DNA of 7,999 nt from Emticicia sp031378715 (GCA_031378715.1 JANNEN010000305.1:1-7999), one strand, 5' to 3'; positions 1 through 6,903 are shown, counted from the stretch's first letter. The notes: a model not told the origin generated them from the letters alone. Numbers and translations: made by a program.

Positions 1-64
1 TTAGAACTTTTTCCTTTTTGCCAAACTCCATTGAGTGCTTCATCACTTCTTTTTTCTTAGCCAT
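1..64 (-). CDS. 5' end of an unidentified gene following the methyltransferase (possible restriction endonuclease), truncated by window edge
   Basis: Only the first 21 codons are in the window, reading MAKKKEVMKHSMEFGKKEKV and one further Leu. The ATG at 64-62 lies inside the end of the methyltransferase gene; the two share 8 nt (ATGGCTAA, 64-57), a tight overlap typical of translational coupling. The visible N-terminus is very basic (eight Lys) and matches no family I can name. The type II restriction endonuclease suggestion rests only on position, since a cognate endonuclease often directly follows its methyltransferase. It could also be a control protein or an unrelated gene. I am confident that this is a real start and unsure of its function. 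Confidence 0.6.
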   Translation of the reverse strand, partial: MAKKKEVMKHSMEFGKKEKVL

Positions 65-1346
65 TGTTTATTGCGTTAAATTTGGTTTTATATTTGAAGT
101 CAAATGAATTATCCACCAACACCAAATTTTCTTTAAGCAAATGGGCGTTGATAAAAGTTTTATTTTCCAAATACAAATAAGCCATTAAATTATTTTCTTG
201 GTCGTGTTTTATTTCGTCATACTTTAAAAACACTTTTTTGCCTCGAAGTTTAGTAATCAGATATTCTTTGGCTTTTCCATTGATTTCTGTATTTTGTTTA
301 ATGCCAATCAAGCGAATAATCAAGTCATTATTTAAACGTATCAATTCGGGACTAATTATCTCTTTGACAGAAAAGAAGTCTTCTCTTTTTCCCGTACTAT
401 CAGCATCTAATTTTGAACCATATTGTATTTTTTTGACATCAATCTTTTTGTCTAATTTGTGCGTATCTACAAATTTGTAAGGTAAATCATCTATTTTGCT
501 TTGGAAATCAGTATTCAGTTCTTGTTGTTTGATGATTTCCGTTTCCGAAATTGCAAAGGCATCATTCTCGCCAATCCGCTCTTTAATAATAGAGATAAAT
601 TCAGGATTTATTTCGTAACCAATTGAATTTCTATCTAATATTTTCGCTACATAGGCAGTTGTTCCACTTCCCATAAAAGGGTCTAAAACAGTTTCGTTGG
701 GGAATGAAAACATTTTAATCAAACGTTTGGGCAACTCTTCTGGAAACATTGCCAAATGCTTGTCCTGTCTTGCACCCGAAAAATACCAATGACCATTAAA
801 ATAAGTATTCCACTCCTCGTTTGTCATGGCAGAATTTGCCTTTTGTTCAATCGTTGGTTTTGGTGCATTTCCTTGTTTTTTGAATAATAAAATATACTCA
901 AAATCTAATTTTACGATGCCGTTTCTTGGGTGTGGAAAACTGCCCATGATACTTGCACCGCCCGTAGTGTTCATCGTGGTTGCTTTTTGCCAAATAATTG
1001 AACCCATAAAGTCAAAGCCAATCACTTCGCAAAATTTTATAATTTCAGTATGAATAGGTATGATTTTATAACGTCCGTAATAGGTCGAACGTGCAAACTG
1101 GTCACCAATGTTAATACACAGACGACAGCCTTCATGTAGCACTCTGAAACATTCTTGCCAAGTCAAGTTTAAATGATTGATGTATGTTTCATAGTCATCG
1201 TGAAAACCAATTTGATTTTCAGTCCCGTAGTCTTTGAGTTGCCAATAGGGTGGCGAAGTAACAATTAAATGAACGCTTTTATCTTTAATTTCGCTCATTT
1301 GTCGGCTATCACCGTTGATAATTTTATGTAATGTTCTGTCAGCCAT
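57..1346 (-). CDS. Beta-class site-specific DNA methyltransferase (N4-cytosine or N6-adenine) with C-terminal SNase-like domain
   Basis: This 429-residue protein transfers a methyl group from S-adenosylmethionine to an exocyclic amino group in DNA, most likely protecting the host from a partner endonuclease. Catalytic motif IV, TSPPYW, is at residues 30-35. The AdoMet-binding motif I, DPFMGSGTT, follows at 222-230, so the motif order IV to I marks the beta class. TSPPY is more usual for m4C enzymes, but m6A cannot be excluded. The region between them (about 45-200) would hold target recognition. Residues about 335-423 resemble the staphylococcal nuclease fold (RLIGI at 345-349, AKEYL, LRGKKV, MAYLYL at 388-393, FINAHLL), an unusual appendage. 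The residues matching SNase Asp40/Thr41 and Arg87 read Lys350/Gln351 and Asn, so nuclease activity is unlikely. The ATG at 1346 is preceded by a TAccTTTG box. The gene overlaps the next one by 8 nt. Confidence 0.9.
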   Translation of the reverse strand: MADRTLHKIINGDSRQMSEIKDKSVHLIVTSPPYWQLKDYGTENQIGFHDDYETYINHLNLTWQECFRVLHEGCRLCINIGDQFARSTYYGRYKIIPIHTEIIKFCEVIGFDFMGSIIWQKATTMNTTGGASIMGSFPHPRNGIVKLDFEYILLFKKQGNAPKPTIEQKANSAMTNEEWNTYFNGHWYFSGARQDKHLAMFPEELPKRLIKMFSFPNETVLDPFMGSGTTAYVAKILDRNSIGYEINPEFISIIKERIGENDAFAISETEIIKQQELNTDFQSKIDDLPYKFVDTHKLDKKIDVKKIQYGSKLDADSTGKREDFFSVKEIISPELIRLNNDLIIRLIGIKQNTEINGKAKEYLITKLRGKKVFLKYDEIKHDQENNLMAYLYLENKTFINAHLLKENLVLVDNSFDFKYKTKFNAINNG

Positions 1347-1365
1347 TTTTATTTGAATTGAGTGA

Positions 1366-1399
1366 CAAAGGTACTTCTTTTAGATGAGTTTTTTGTCAA
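1366..1399 (-). promoter_or_regulatory. Candidate Bacteroidota-type promoter of the methyltransferase gene
   Basis: On the minus strand TAccTTTG (1373-1366) matches the Bacteroidota -7 consensus TAnnTTTG exactly, 19 nt upstream of the ATG. A TTGAC (1399-1395) lies upstream as a possible -33 element. The spacer is about 21-23 nt, slightly longer than the usual 19-20, so the -33 assignment is less certain than the -7 box. The short leader shows no Shine-Dalgarno sequence, as is normal in this phylum. Confidence 0.45.
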
Positions 1400-1470
1400 T
1401 GGTGTTGGTTTCTTACGCTTGCAGGTAACGTGTTTATTTGTTTGAAAAAGATATTATTTTTCATATCTTA

Positions 1471-1502
1471 TTTGGAACTTTGTTTTATTGTACATTTATT
1501 TG
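1471..1502 (+). promoter_or_regulatory. Candidate promoter of the yefM-yoeB operon
   Basis: TTTG at 1471-1474 and TTtaTTTG at 1495-1502 (one mismatch to TAnnTTTG) are separated by 20 nt, which fits the Bacteroidota -33/-7 arrangement. The -7 box sits between and partly inside the (T/C)GTACA operator boxes, so antitoxin binding there would block RNA polymerase. Transcription would begin a few bases past 1502, giving a leader of roughly 15-20 nt before the ATG at 1525. This is inferred from sequence match and position only. Confidence 0.4.
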
Positions 1503-1523
1503 TACAATAAAACGTACAATAAA
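1482..1523 (+). promoter_or_regulatory. YefM-type operator: three (T/C)GTACA boxes with 12-bp periodicity
   Basis: TGTACA at 1489-1494 and 1501-1506 and CGTACA at 1513-1518 are spaced exactly 12 bp start to start. The first two lie in a perfect 13-bp inverted repeat, with arms 1482-1494 (GTTTTATTGTACA) and 1501-1513 and a 6-nt centre. The third repeats GTACAATAAA (1514-1523). From memory, E. coli YefM binds palindromes with a TGTACA core in front of yefM-yoeB, so the same core directly before a YefM/YoeB pair supports autoregulation by the toxin-antitoxin complex. Confidence 0.75.
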
Positions 1524-1524
1524 T

Positions 1525-1779
1525 ATGATAATTGCAAATATTTCAGATTTTAGAAAGGATATTAAACGATATTTTGATGATGTATTGATAAATTTTGAAA
1601 CATTAATCATCAATCGTGGTAAAGACGAAGGTATCGTTGTGATGTCCTTGAGCGAATACAATTCATTGATGGCTACAAATCATGAGTTATCGTCTCGAAA
1701 AAATGAAAATAGATTAGATGCTGCCATTGAAAAATTTAATAATGGCCAATCATTTACAAAAGACTTGATTGAGTTATGA
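1525..1779 (+). CDS. yefM: YefM-family antitoxin (Phd/YefM superfamily)
   Basis: This 84-residue antitoxin should bind and neutralise the YoeB toxin encoded next and repress its own operon as part of the complex. The N-terminal half carries the DNA-binding Phd/YefM fold: a start resembling the family's S-E/D-xR segment (ISDFRKDIKRYFDDV), then a basic strand and the family signature GIVVMSLSEYNSL. The C-terminal part (about residues 55-84) is the charged tail that wraps the toxin, with RLDAAIEKFNNG followed by FTKDLIEL, similar to E. coli YefM. The reading frame is open back to an ATG at 1438, but that start would place the operator boxes inside the gene and add 29 hydrophobic residues not found in the family. 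The ATG at 1525 is therefore preferred. Its stop overlaps the toxin start (ATGA), so the two are translationally coupled. Confidence 0.9.
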   Translation: MIIANISDFRKDIKRYFDDVLINFETLIINRGKDEGIVVMSLSEYNSLMATNHELSSRKNENRLDAAIEKFNNGQSFTKDLIEL

Positions 1780-2033
1780 AGTATATTTTTGTAGATGAAT
1801 CTTGGGAAGACTATATTTATTGGCAAAATACCGACAAAAAGAAACTCAAAAGAATAAACGAACTATTGAAAGATATTGCAAGGAATCCTTTTGATGGAAT
1901 AGGTAAACCCGAACCATTGAAACACAAATATTCTGGCTACTGGTCAAGGCGAATTGATGAGGAGCATCGCTTAATTTACAGGTGCAAAGATGATGAAATT
2001 CATATCTTGAAATGTAGATTTCATTATGATTAA
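1776..2033 (+). CDS. yoeB: YoeB-family mRNA interferase toxin (RelE superfamily)
   Basis: This 85-residue ribosome-dependent endoribonuclease would cut mRNA in the ribosomal A site and stop translation when the antitoxin is degraded. The length is within a residue of E. coli YoeB. The family catalytic residues sit at the same numbers: Glu46 in GKPEPLK, Arg65 in DEEHRLIY, and His83-Tyr84 in the C-terminal CRFHYD. Typical blocks include the N-terminal ESWEDYIYW, NPFDGIGKPEPL, and GYWSRRID. No disruption is visible, so the toxin is probably active and kept in check by the upstream antitoxin. The ATG at 1776 overlaps the antitoxin TGA by 4 nt. A strong terminator follows 24 nt after the stop. The close match leaves little doubt about family membership. 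Confidence 0.95.
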   Translation: MKYIFVDESWEDYIYWQNTDKKKLKRINELLKDIARNPFDGIGKPEPLKHKYSGYWSRRIDEEHRLIYRCKDDEIHILKCRFHYD

Positions 2034-2057
2034 TCTAAATTTTTTATTGTGAAATAT

Positions 2058-2095
2058 AAAAAAGCCCCCAATTCTTACGAAAAGGGGGCTTTTTT
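2058..2095. terminator. Bidirectional intrinsic terminator between yoeB and dnaK
   Basis: A perfect 12-bp stem pairs AAAAAAGCCCCC (2058-2069) with GGGGGCTTTTTT (2084-2095) around a 14-nt loop. The A-run on one side and the T-run on the other give a GC core followed by a U tract on both strands. It can thus end yoeB transcription from the left and dnaK transcription from the right, consistent with the two genes converging here. Confidence 0.93.
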
Positions 2096-2115
2096 GTTGT
2101 AATTACTTGAAGAAA

Positions 2116-4023
2116 TTACTTCACTTCCTCGTAGTTTACGTCAGTTACGCCTTCATCAGCAGTTGAAGCGTTAGTGTTGCCACCAGCTTGCTGTCCGCCC
2201 ATATCATCTCCGTTTGGTGTGGCACCCGAGGCATACATTTCTTGCGAAGCAGCTTGCCAAGCGGCATTTATTTTCTCCATAGCGGAATCAATCGCTCCTA
2301 AATCACGGGTTCCGTGAGCAGCTCTCAATTCGGTTAATGCACTTTCGATGGCGGTTTTGTTTCCTTCCGAAAGTTTATCACCGTATTCTTTCAACTGCTT
2401 TTCGGTCTGGAATATCATCGTATCAGCACCATTCACTTTTTCTACTTTTTCACGTTCGGCCTTGTCGGCTTCTTCGTTTGCTTTGGCTTCATCACGCATT
2501 CTCTGAATATCCGCATCGGATAATCCCGAAGAGGCCTCAATTCGGATTTTTTGCTCTTTGCCCGTTCCTTTATCTTTCGCCGTTACATTCAAGATACCAT
2601 TCGCATCAACATCAAATGTTACTTCTACTTGCGGTACGCCACGGGGTGCTGGCGGAATGCTGTCAAGGTGGAAACGGCCTAATGTACGGTTTTGTGCCGC
2701 CATTGAGCGTTCGCCCTGCAAAATATGTAATTCTACCGAAGGCTGGTTATCAGCCGCCGTCGAGAATGTCTCTACTTTTTTCGATGGAATGGTTGTGTTC
2801 GATTCTACCATTTTGGTAAATACACCACCCAACGTTTCGATACCGAGCGATAACGGAATCACGTCAAGCAATAGGATATCTTTTACTTCACCCGTCAAAA
2901 CTCCACCCTGCACGGCTGCACCAATGGCTACTGCTTCGTCAGGATTTACGTTTTTAGAAGGTTTTTTGCCGAAAAATTTCTCAACTTCTTCCTGTACTTT
3001 TGGGATACGGGTCGAGCCGCCTACCAAAATTACTTCGTCGATGTCGCTTATTTTCAAACCTGCGTTTTTCATGGCACGCTTGCACGGATCCATGGCACGC
3101 TGAATTAGGCTATCGGCTAATTGTTCGAATTTTGCACGGCTCAAACTTCTCACCAAGTGCTTCGGAATACCGTCCACTGGGAAAATATACGGTAGATTGA
3201 TTTCAGATTGTGCCGAACTTGACAATTCAATTTTGGCTCTCTCGGCTGCTTCTTTCAAGCGTTGTAATGCCATGGCATCTTTACGCAAATCAATACCTTC
3301 ATCTTTCTTAAACTCATCAGCCAACCACTCAATGATTACTTGGTCGAAGTCATCACCGCCCAAGTGGGTATCGCCATCGGTTGATTTTACTTCAAAAACG
3401 CCATCGCCTAATTCCAAAACTGATACGTCGAAAGTACCACCACCCAAGTCAAAAACCGCAACGGTTATGTCTTTTCCTTGCTTGTCAAGACCATAAGCCA
3501 AAGCGGCGGCGGTTGGCTCATTAATGATACGTTTTACGTCAAGACCAGCAATCGCACCTGCTTCTTTGGTAGCTTGGCGTTCGGCATCGTTGAAGTAAGC
3601 GGGTACAGTAATAACGGCTTCGGTTACTGTTGTGCCAAGATAGTCTTCGGCGGTTTGCTTCATTTTTTGAAGAATCGAAGCCGAAATTTCCTGTGGAGTA
3701 TATAATCGATCACCGATGCGAACACGTGGCGTATTGTTTGCTCCCTGCTCTACATCGTAGGTGATGGTTTTTAGTTCGCTATCAACTTCTGTATAACGTT
3801 TTCCCATGAAACGCTTGATTGAAGAAATTGTATTCTTTGGATTGGTGATTGCCTGACGTTTGGCAGGGGCCCCAATTTTCTTTTCTCCATTTTCTAAAAA
3901 AGCTACAATCGAAGGTGTAGTTCTTGCTCCTTCGCTGTTTGCAATCACAACTGGCTCGTTTCCTTCCATTACGGCAACGCAAGAGTTGGTTGTTCCGAGG
4001 TCAATTCCAATAATTTTTCCCAT
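2116..4023 (-). CDS. dnaK: Chaperone DnaK (Hsp70)
   Basis: This 635-residue ATP-dependent cytosolic chaperone binds exposed hydrophobic segments of unfolded proteins and works with DnaJ and GrpE, neither of which is in this window. The nucleotide-binding domain spans about 1-382, with the phosphate loop IDLGTTNSCVAV (7-18), Lys70, VPAYFND (140-146), DLGGGTFD (192-199, Thr197 matching E. coli Thr199) and VILVGGSTRIP (331-341). The linker ILLLDV (383-388) is intact, followed by the substrate-binding beta domain (PLSLGIETLGG onward) and the helical lid (about 500-595). A Gly/Asn-rich disordered tail ends in VTDVNYEEVK, the conserved Hsp70 C-terminal type. Length and motifs are normal for the family and no frameshift is visible. 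It converges on yoeB at a shared terminator and has an unusually structured leader upstream. Confidence 0.98.
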   Translation of the reverse strand: MGKIIGIDLGTTNSCVAVMEGNEPVVIANSEGARTTPSIVAFLENGEKKIGAPAKRQAITNPKNTISSIKRFMGKRYTEVDSELKTITYDVEQGANNTPRVRIGDRLYTPQEISASILQKMKQTAEDYLGTTVTEAVITVPAYFNDAERQATKEAGAIAGLDVKRIINEPTAAALAYGLDKQGKDITVAVFDLGGGTFDVSVLELGDGVFEVKSTDGDTHLGGDDFDQVIIEWLADEFKKDEGIDLRKDAMALQRLKEAAERAKIELSSSAQSEINLPYIFPVDGIPKHLVRSLSRAKFEQLADSLIQRAMDPCKRAMKNAGLKISDIDEVILVGGSTRIPKVQEEVEKFFGKKPSKNVNPDEAVAIGAAVQGGVLTGEVKDILLLDVIPLSLGIETLGGVFTKMVESNTTIPSKKVETFSTAADNQPSVELHILQGERSMAAQNRTLGRFHLDSIPPAPRGVPQVEVTFDVDANGILNVTAKDKGTGKEQKIRIEASSGLSDADIQRMRDEAKANEEADKAEREKVEKVNGADTMIFQTEKQLKEYGDKLSEGNKTAIESALTELRAAHGTRDLGAIDSAMEKINAAWQAASQEMYASGATPNGDDMGGQQAGGNTNASTADEGVTDVNYEEVK

Positions 4024-4030
4024 GTTTTTG

Positions 4031-4114
4031 TGTCAGTATTTTTTGATCAATTTATTTCAATATTCAATCCATCAATCAAAGTGCCAAGCCCAAATTTGGC
4101 AGAAAATACTGACA
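4031..4114 (-). repeat. Perfect 12-bp inverted repeat with nested hairpin in the dnaK leader
   Basis: Reading toward dnaK, TGTCAGTATTTT (4114-4103) and its exact complement AAAATACTGACA (4042-4031) flank a 60-nt segment. The second arm ends 7 nt before the dnaK ATG. Inside the loop, TGCCAA (4082-4087) can pair with TTGGCA (4096-4101), and a TTGATCAA palindrome (4043-4050) abuts the inner edge of the arm near the gene. If transcribed, the outer stem would occlude the ribosome docking region. If not, it could be a paired protein-binding site. There is no CIRCE element (TTAGCACTC-N9-GAGTGCTAA). Confidence 0.6.
4071..4087 (-). promoter_or_regulatory. Sigma-54-like -24/-12 promoter candidate upstream of dnaK
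   Basis: The minus strand reads TTGGCACTTTGATTGAT. TTGGCAC matches the -24 element, and after the correct spacing TTG(A)T matches the -12 element TTGCW except for A in place of the C of the GC doublet. That mismatch falls in one of the most conserved positions, so the call is weak. It would start transcription close to 4060, about 35-40 nt before the ATG, and would exclude the distal arm of the inverted repeat from the mRNA. Confidence 0.2.
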
Positions 4115-4122
4115 TATTGTCA
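4110..4122. repeat. Short palindrome TGACA-N3-TGTCA upstream of dnaK
   Basis: The plus strand reads TGACATATTGTCA, two 5-bp arms around a 3-bp centre. It shares its TGACA arm with the distal arm of the 12-bp inverted repeat, so in RNA that arm could pair either locally or with the segment next to the dnaK start. It has the shape of a dimeric regulator site; no regulator is identified. Confidence 0.35.
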
Positions 4123-4163
4123 TAAAATGGAAATGTATCTGTGTAGATGTTGGTGAATTTGGC

Positions 4164-6845
4164 TTAATTATCAATAATTGGAATCACTGATTTCGTTGGG
4201 GATAACATGGCATTTACCGAAGGCGGACATCCTGTAATTGTTGCCTTAAAAACGGTTCCTGCATTAGCACTGAAGCCAGGCATTAGTGTAATTGATTTTG
4301 CCGCATTATAATTGATTTTGGCCGATGTCGTGATATTATTGGTTGCAGTGATGGTTTGTGCCGCTCTAAAAGTAAGATTAGTACCCACACCGCTAAAATT
4401 ATCTTTGTTTTTAATAAGTACATACGCATTTTTGCAGTTTGGAATAACCTTGACCGTATCTTTTACGGGCAGGCTCGTGCAGTTTCCCACAGTACAAGTT
4501 GCACTATAAATCGTCGTATCATTGGGGCTTACATTTAGTGGATTAGCCGTCGTGCCATTCGACCAGGTAACACCTCCACCAAAGCAACCAAAAGCAAAAA
4601 GTGAGCTGGATTGACCAATATTGATGATTTTATTCGAGTTAGTGATTACAATATTATCCAATGTTACAACCTCGGCTAAGTTGCTTTGAGCCGAAATATT
4701 GCCAGTATAATCAACGGCTCTAACTCGAAACTGATAATACGTGAGGGTATTAAGACCCGTAGCTCTAAATGTAGTCAATGGAGCATCTACACTGCCAATT
4801 AAAGCCCCATCTCGGTAAATATTATATTTTTCTACCTCCATATTATCAGTAGATGCTGCCCATGTCAATGTCGCACAGTTTTGCGAAACTTGGCTTTCGG
4901 CTAATAACGTTGGTGAGGTCGGAACTTGGCTATCTACACAGTGAAGGCGAGCAATTGCCCAGTTTCCGTGGTCAGCAAAATTATTATCGCCCGCATCATT
5001 TACCTCTAATTTTAGCTCATTTACATTATTAACGGCAATGTTTATTTTTACAACATTACTATTTTTGTTGAGTATGGCACTGGTGTACGAAAGCAGATTG
5101 TCTTTATATACCTTGAATACTACAGTAGTTCCGTTGGTGGAGGAGGCAACCTCATCATCAACGCCTATTTCTGCTATAAATCGCCCAAAACTATTATTTA
5201 GATTATAAACTATGCTTGAATTTGCATGAACCCCGATGCCTTTTGCGTAGCTTTTATTTCTTATTCTTAGCGTTGTGCCATCGCCCGCTCCATTTTCACC
5301 GTTGCTTTTATCCATTTCCACTGGCCCCCAGCCGTTCGATGAATTACACGGTTGGCTATCCGATAAATAGGTAACACCCGAACAGCTCAAAATGCCAACG
5401 CAACTGCACTGTGAGTTTACGTTTTGAACTGTTATTGGTTGAGTAAAAACTATATTCCCTTGATTATCAGTTAAATAGCAGCGGTATGTTCCGCCCGAAC
5501 GGTCAATCATTGATGCGTTCGACTCAGTAGCATCTTCAAAATCTTCGTTGCCACTATCCAACCGCACCCATTTATAAGCGGCAAAACCAGCGGGGGCAGA
5601 AAGCCGTTGCTCAGTTGCGGAGTGACAACTAACCGATACCACTGGGAAGGGTTTTGCCTGAATTGGCGTGGCATCATTAAAAAAATCAAAGCTCAGTGCA
5701 GCGTCCCAACGATTGGCGAGTTCTATTAGCCCACTGCCAAAGAAATGTACATCATCGCTACGGTTCGAGCCGAGCATATCATCGGTTGATGGTCCAGGAT
5801 AAATTTTATTACTGCTATTGATTATATTATCTTGGGCACTAATAATTGAGGGATTGGCATTTCCCGTTCCGTTATTCACTGATTTATCAAACACGGATGC
5901 TCGTGAAATGACCCACGGTATCGTACTGCCTAAATCGATACGAGTTTTATTTATTACATAATTAATGTTGTTAATATAAACATTCGGGTCTAAACTAATA
6001 TAATTATCGGCTTCGCCTTGGTGCCAAAGTATGGCTCGAACGCCAAAATTGGCAGCGTAATAATTAATCACTCGCTTTAAACCATTATACGGAACACCCG
6101 ACACGTTGCAGTAAGTTTGCGTTGAATAATGGTTTATTGTAATCAAGCCATCGGAACTTTCTTTCCAATTTACTGAAGATGTTGCCATTGCACCCGCATT
6201 CATAAAAACCACTGGAACGCCTAACTTCGCCACCAAATTATCACCCAGTTTTCCGTAGCACCACGGATTAAAACCAGTTTTTGATAAAAAACTTCTATTT
6301 GTGCCATCGCTATAAATCTGCGAGAATGACGGATAATTAGGCACTTTCTTGTCGCATTGTTGCAAGCCTTGGTCGTACCAAGATACTTCGTTGTGCGATA
6401 GTACCCGTTCGTCATTTGCTCCAACTTCGCCCTGATTGCCTTCAAGTCCTTGGGCGTTTGACTGACCAGCAATCAAAAATACTTCTCCCACACCTACTCG
6501 GCTAAGGGTTGCTGTGCCTATGGTGTTACCATTGAGTCGTCCTCGTACTTCTAAAATGTACCAGCCACCAGGGACATTTGACAGTGAGCCATTAAACACC
6601 CCTCCGTTGATGTTTGTTGTGAAAGTTGTCCAACCAATGACCACTTGATTATTGAGTACATTCGTGAGTTGGGCTTCGGCCGATGAAATGGTAGATGTAT
6701 AGTTGCCCGCTATGTTTATGGTAGCAGTATTGTTTTGGTTTCTCTGAAAAACAGCCTTTTCCATTGGAAAAGTGATGCTAATTTGGGCAAATAAATCAAA
6801 ATTTAATAAAAGAAAAAGTATGGGGAGTGGAGATAGGAATTTCAT
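4164..6845 (-). CDS. Secreted multidomain SGNH/CE6-type (sialate O-acetylesterase-like) carbohydrate esterase
   Basis: This 893-residue exported enzyme probably removes acetyl groups from a glycan. A signal peptide covers residues 1-20 (MKFLSPLPILFLLLNFDLFA). After a beta-rich N-terminal region, the catalytic domain spans about 118-390: FLIAGQSNAQG with nucleophile Ser129 (block I), LWHQGEAD at 273-280, and SDDVHFFGSG with the Asp364-x-x-His367 pair. These are hallmarks of the SASA/DUF303 (CE6) esterases. Downstream follow a disulfide-rich Ig-like segment (400-475), an NPCBM carbohydrate-binding-type domain (490-636: YLSD, NGWGPVEMD, KGIGVHANS, IGVDDEV, DHGNWAIARL), fibronectin III (640-727), an Ig-like segment (730-803) and a C-terminal coathanger-like repeat domain (804-873: ITATNNITTSAKINYNAAK, SITLMPGFSANAGTVF). 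I recognise no type IX sorting tail. No intrinsic terminator is evident after the stop, so read-through into dnaK is possible. The exact substrate is unknown. Confidence 0.88.
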   Translation of the reverse strand: MKFLSPLPILFLLLNFDLFAQISITFPMEKAVFQRNQNNTATINIAGNYTSTISSAEAQLTNVLNNQVVIGWTTFTTNINGGVFNGSLSNVPGGWYILEVRGRLNGNTIGTATLSRVGVGEVFLIAGQSNAQGLEGNQGEVGANDERVLSHNEVSWYDQGLQQCDKKVPNYPSFSQIYSDGTNRSFLSKTGFNPWCYGKLGDNLVAKLGVPVVFMNAGAMATSSVNWKESSDGLITINHYSTQTYCNVSGVPYNGLKRVINYYAANFGVRAILWHQGEADNYISLDPNVYINNINYVINKTRIDLGSTIPWVISRASVFDKSVNNGTGNANPSIISAQDNIINSSNKIYPGPSTDDMLGSNRSDDVHFFGSGLIELANRWDAALSFDFFNDATPIQAKPFPVVSVSCHSATEQRLSAPAGFAAYKWVRLDSGNEDFEDATESNASMIDRSGGTYRCYLTDNQGNIVFTQPITVQNVNSQCSCVGILSCSGVTYLSDSQPCNSSNGWGPVEMDKSNGENGAGDGTTLRIRNKSYAKGIGVHANSSIVYNLNNSFGRFIAEIGVDDEVASSTNGTTVVFKVYKDNLLSYTSAILNKNSNVVKINIAVNNVNELKLEVNDAGDNNFADHGNWAIARLHCVDSQVPTSPTLLAESQVSQNCATLTWAASTDNMEVEKYNIYRDGALIGSVDAPLTTFRATGLNTLTYYQFRVRAVDYTGNISAQSNLAEVVTLDNIVITNSNKIINIGQSSSLFAFGCFGGGVTWSNGTTANPLNVSPNDTTIYSATCTVGNCTSLPVKDTVKVIPNCKNAYVLIKNKDNFSGVGTNLTFRAAQTITATNNITTSAKINYNAAKSITLMPGFSANAGTVFKATITGCPPSVNAMLSPTKSVIPIIDN

Positions 6846-6903
6846 GTGAAATTTTATTTATAGTTTTCAGTTTGATGCTCAGATGAATCCCTAAAATTAA
6901 TAA

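Noticed and set aside
238..1053. Plus-strand open frames opposite the methyltransferase
   Set aside because: They are antisense to clear catalytic motifs and show no family resemblance.
1438..1524. Upstream extension of the antitoxin gene to an ATG at 1438
   Set aside because: The added 29 residues are hydrophobic and absent from the YefM family, and the extension would cover the promoter and all operator boxes.
2337..4156. Several plus-strand open frames (60-181 codons) opposite dnaK
   Set aside because: They are antisense shadows of a highly conserved gene, mutually overlapping and without recognisable protein features.
4024..4163. CIRCE/HrcA operator upstream of dnaK
   Set aside because: No TTAGCACTC-N9-GAGTGCTAA sequence or close variant is present.
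4312..6472. Small open frames within the esterase gene on both strands
   Set aside because: They are out-of-frame shadows of a continuous multidomain protein.
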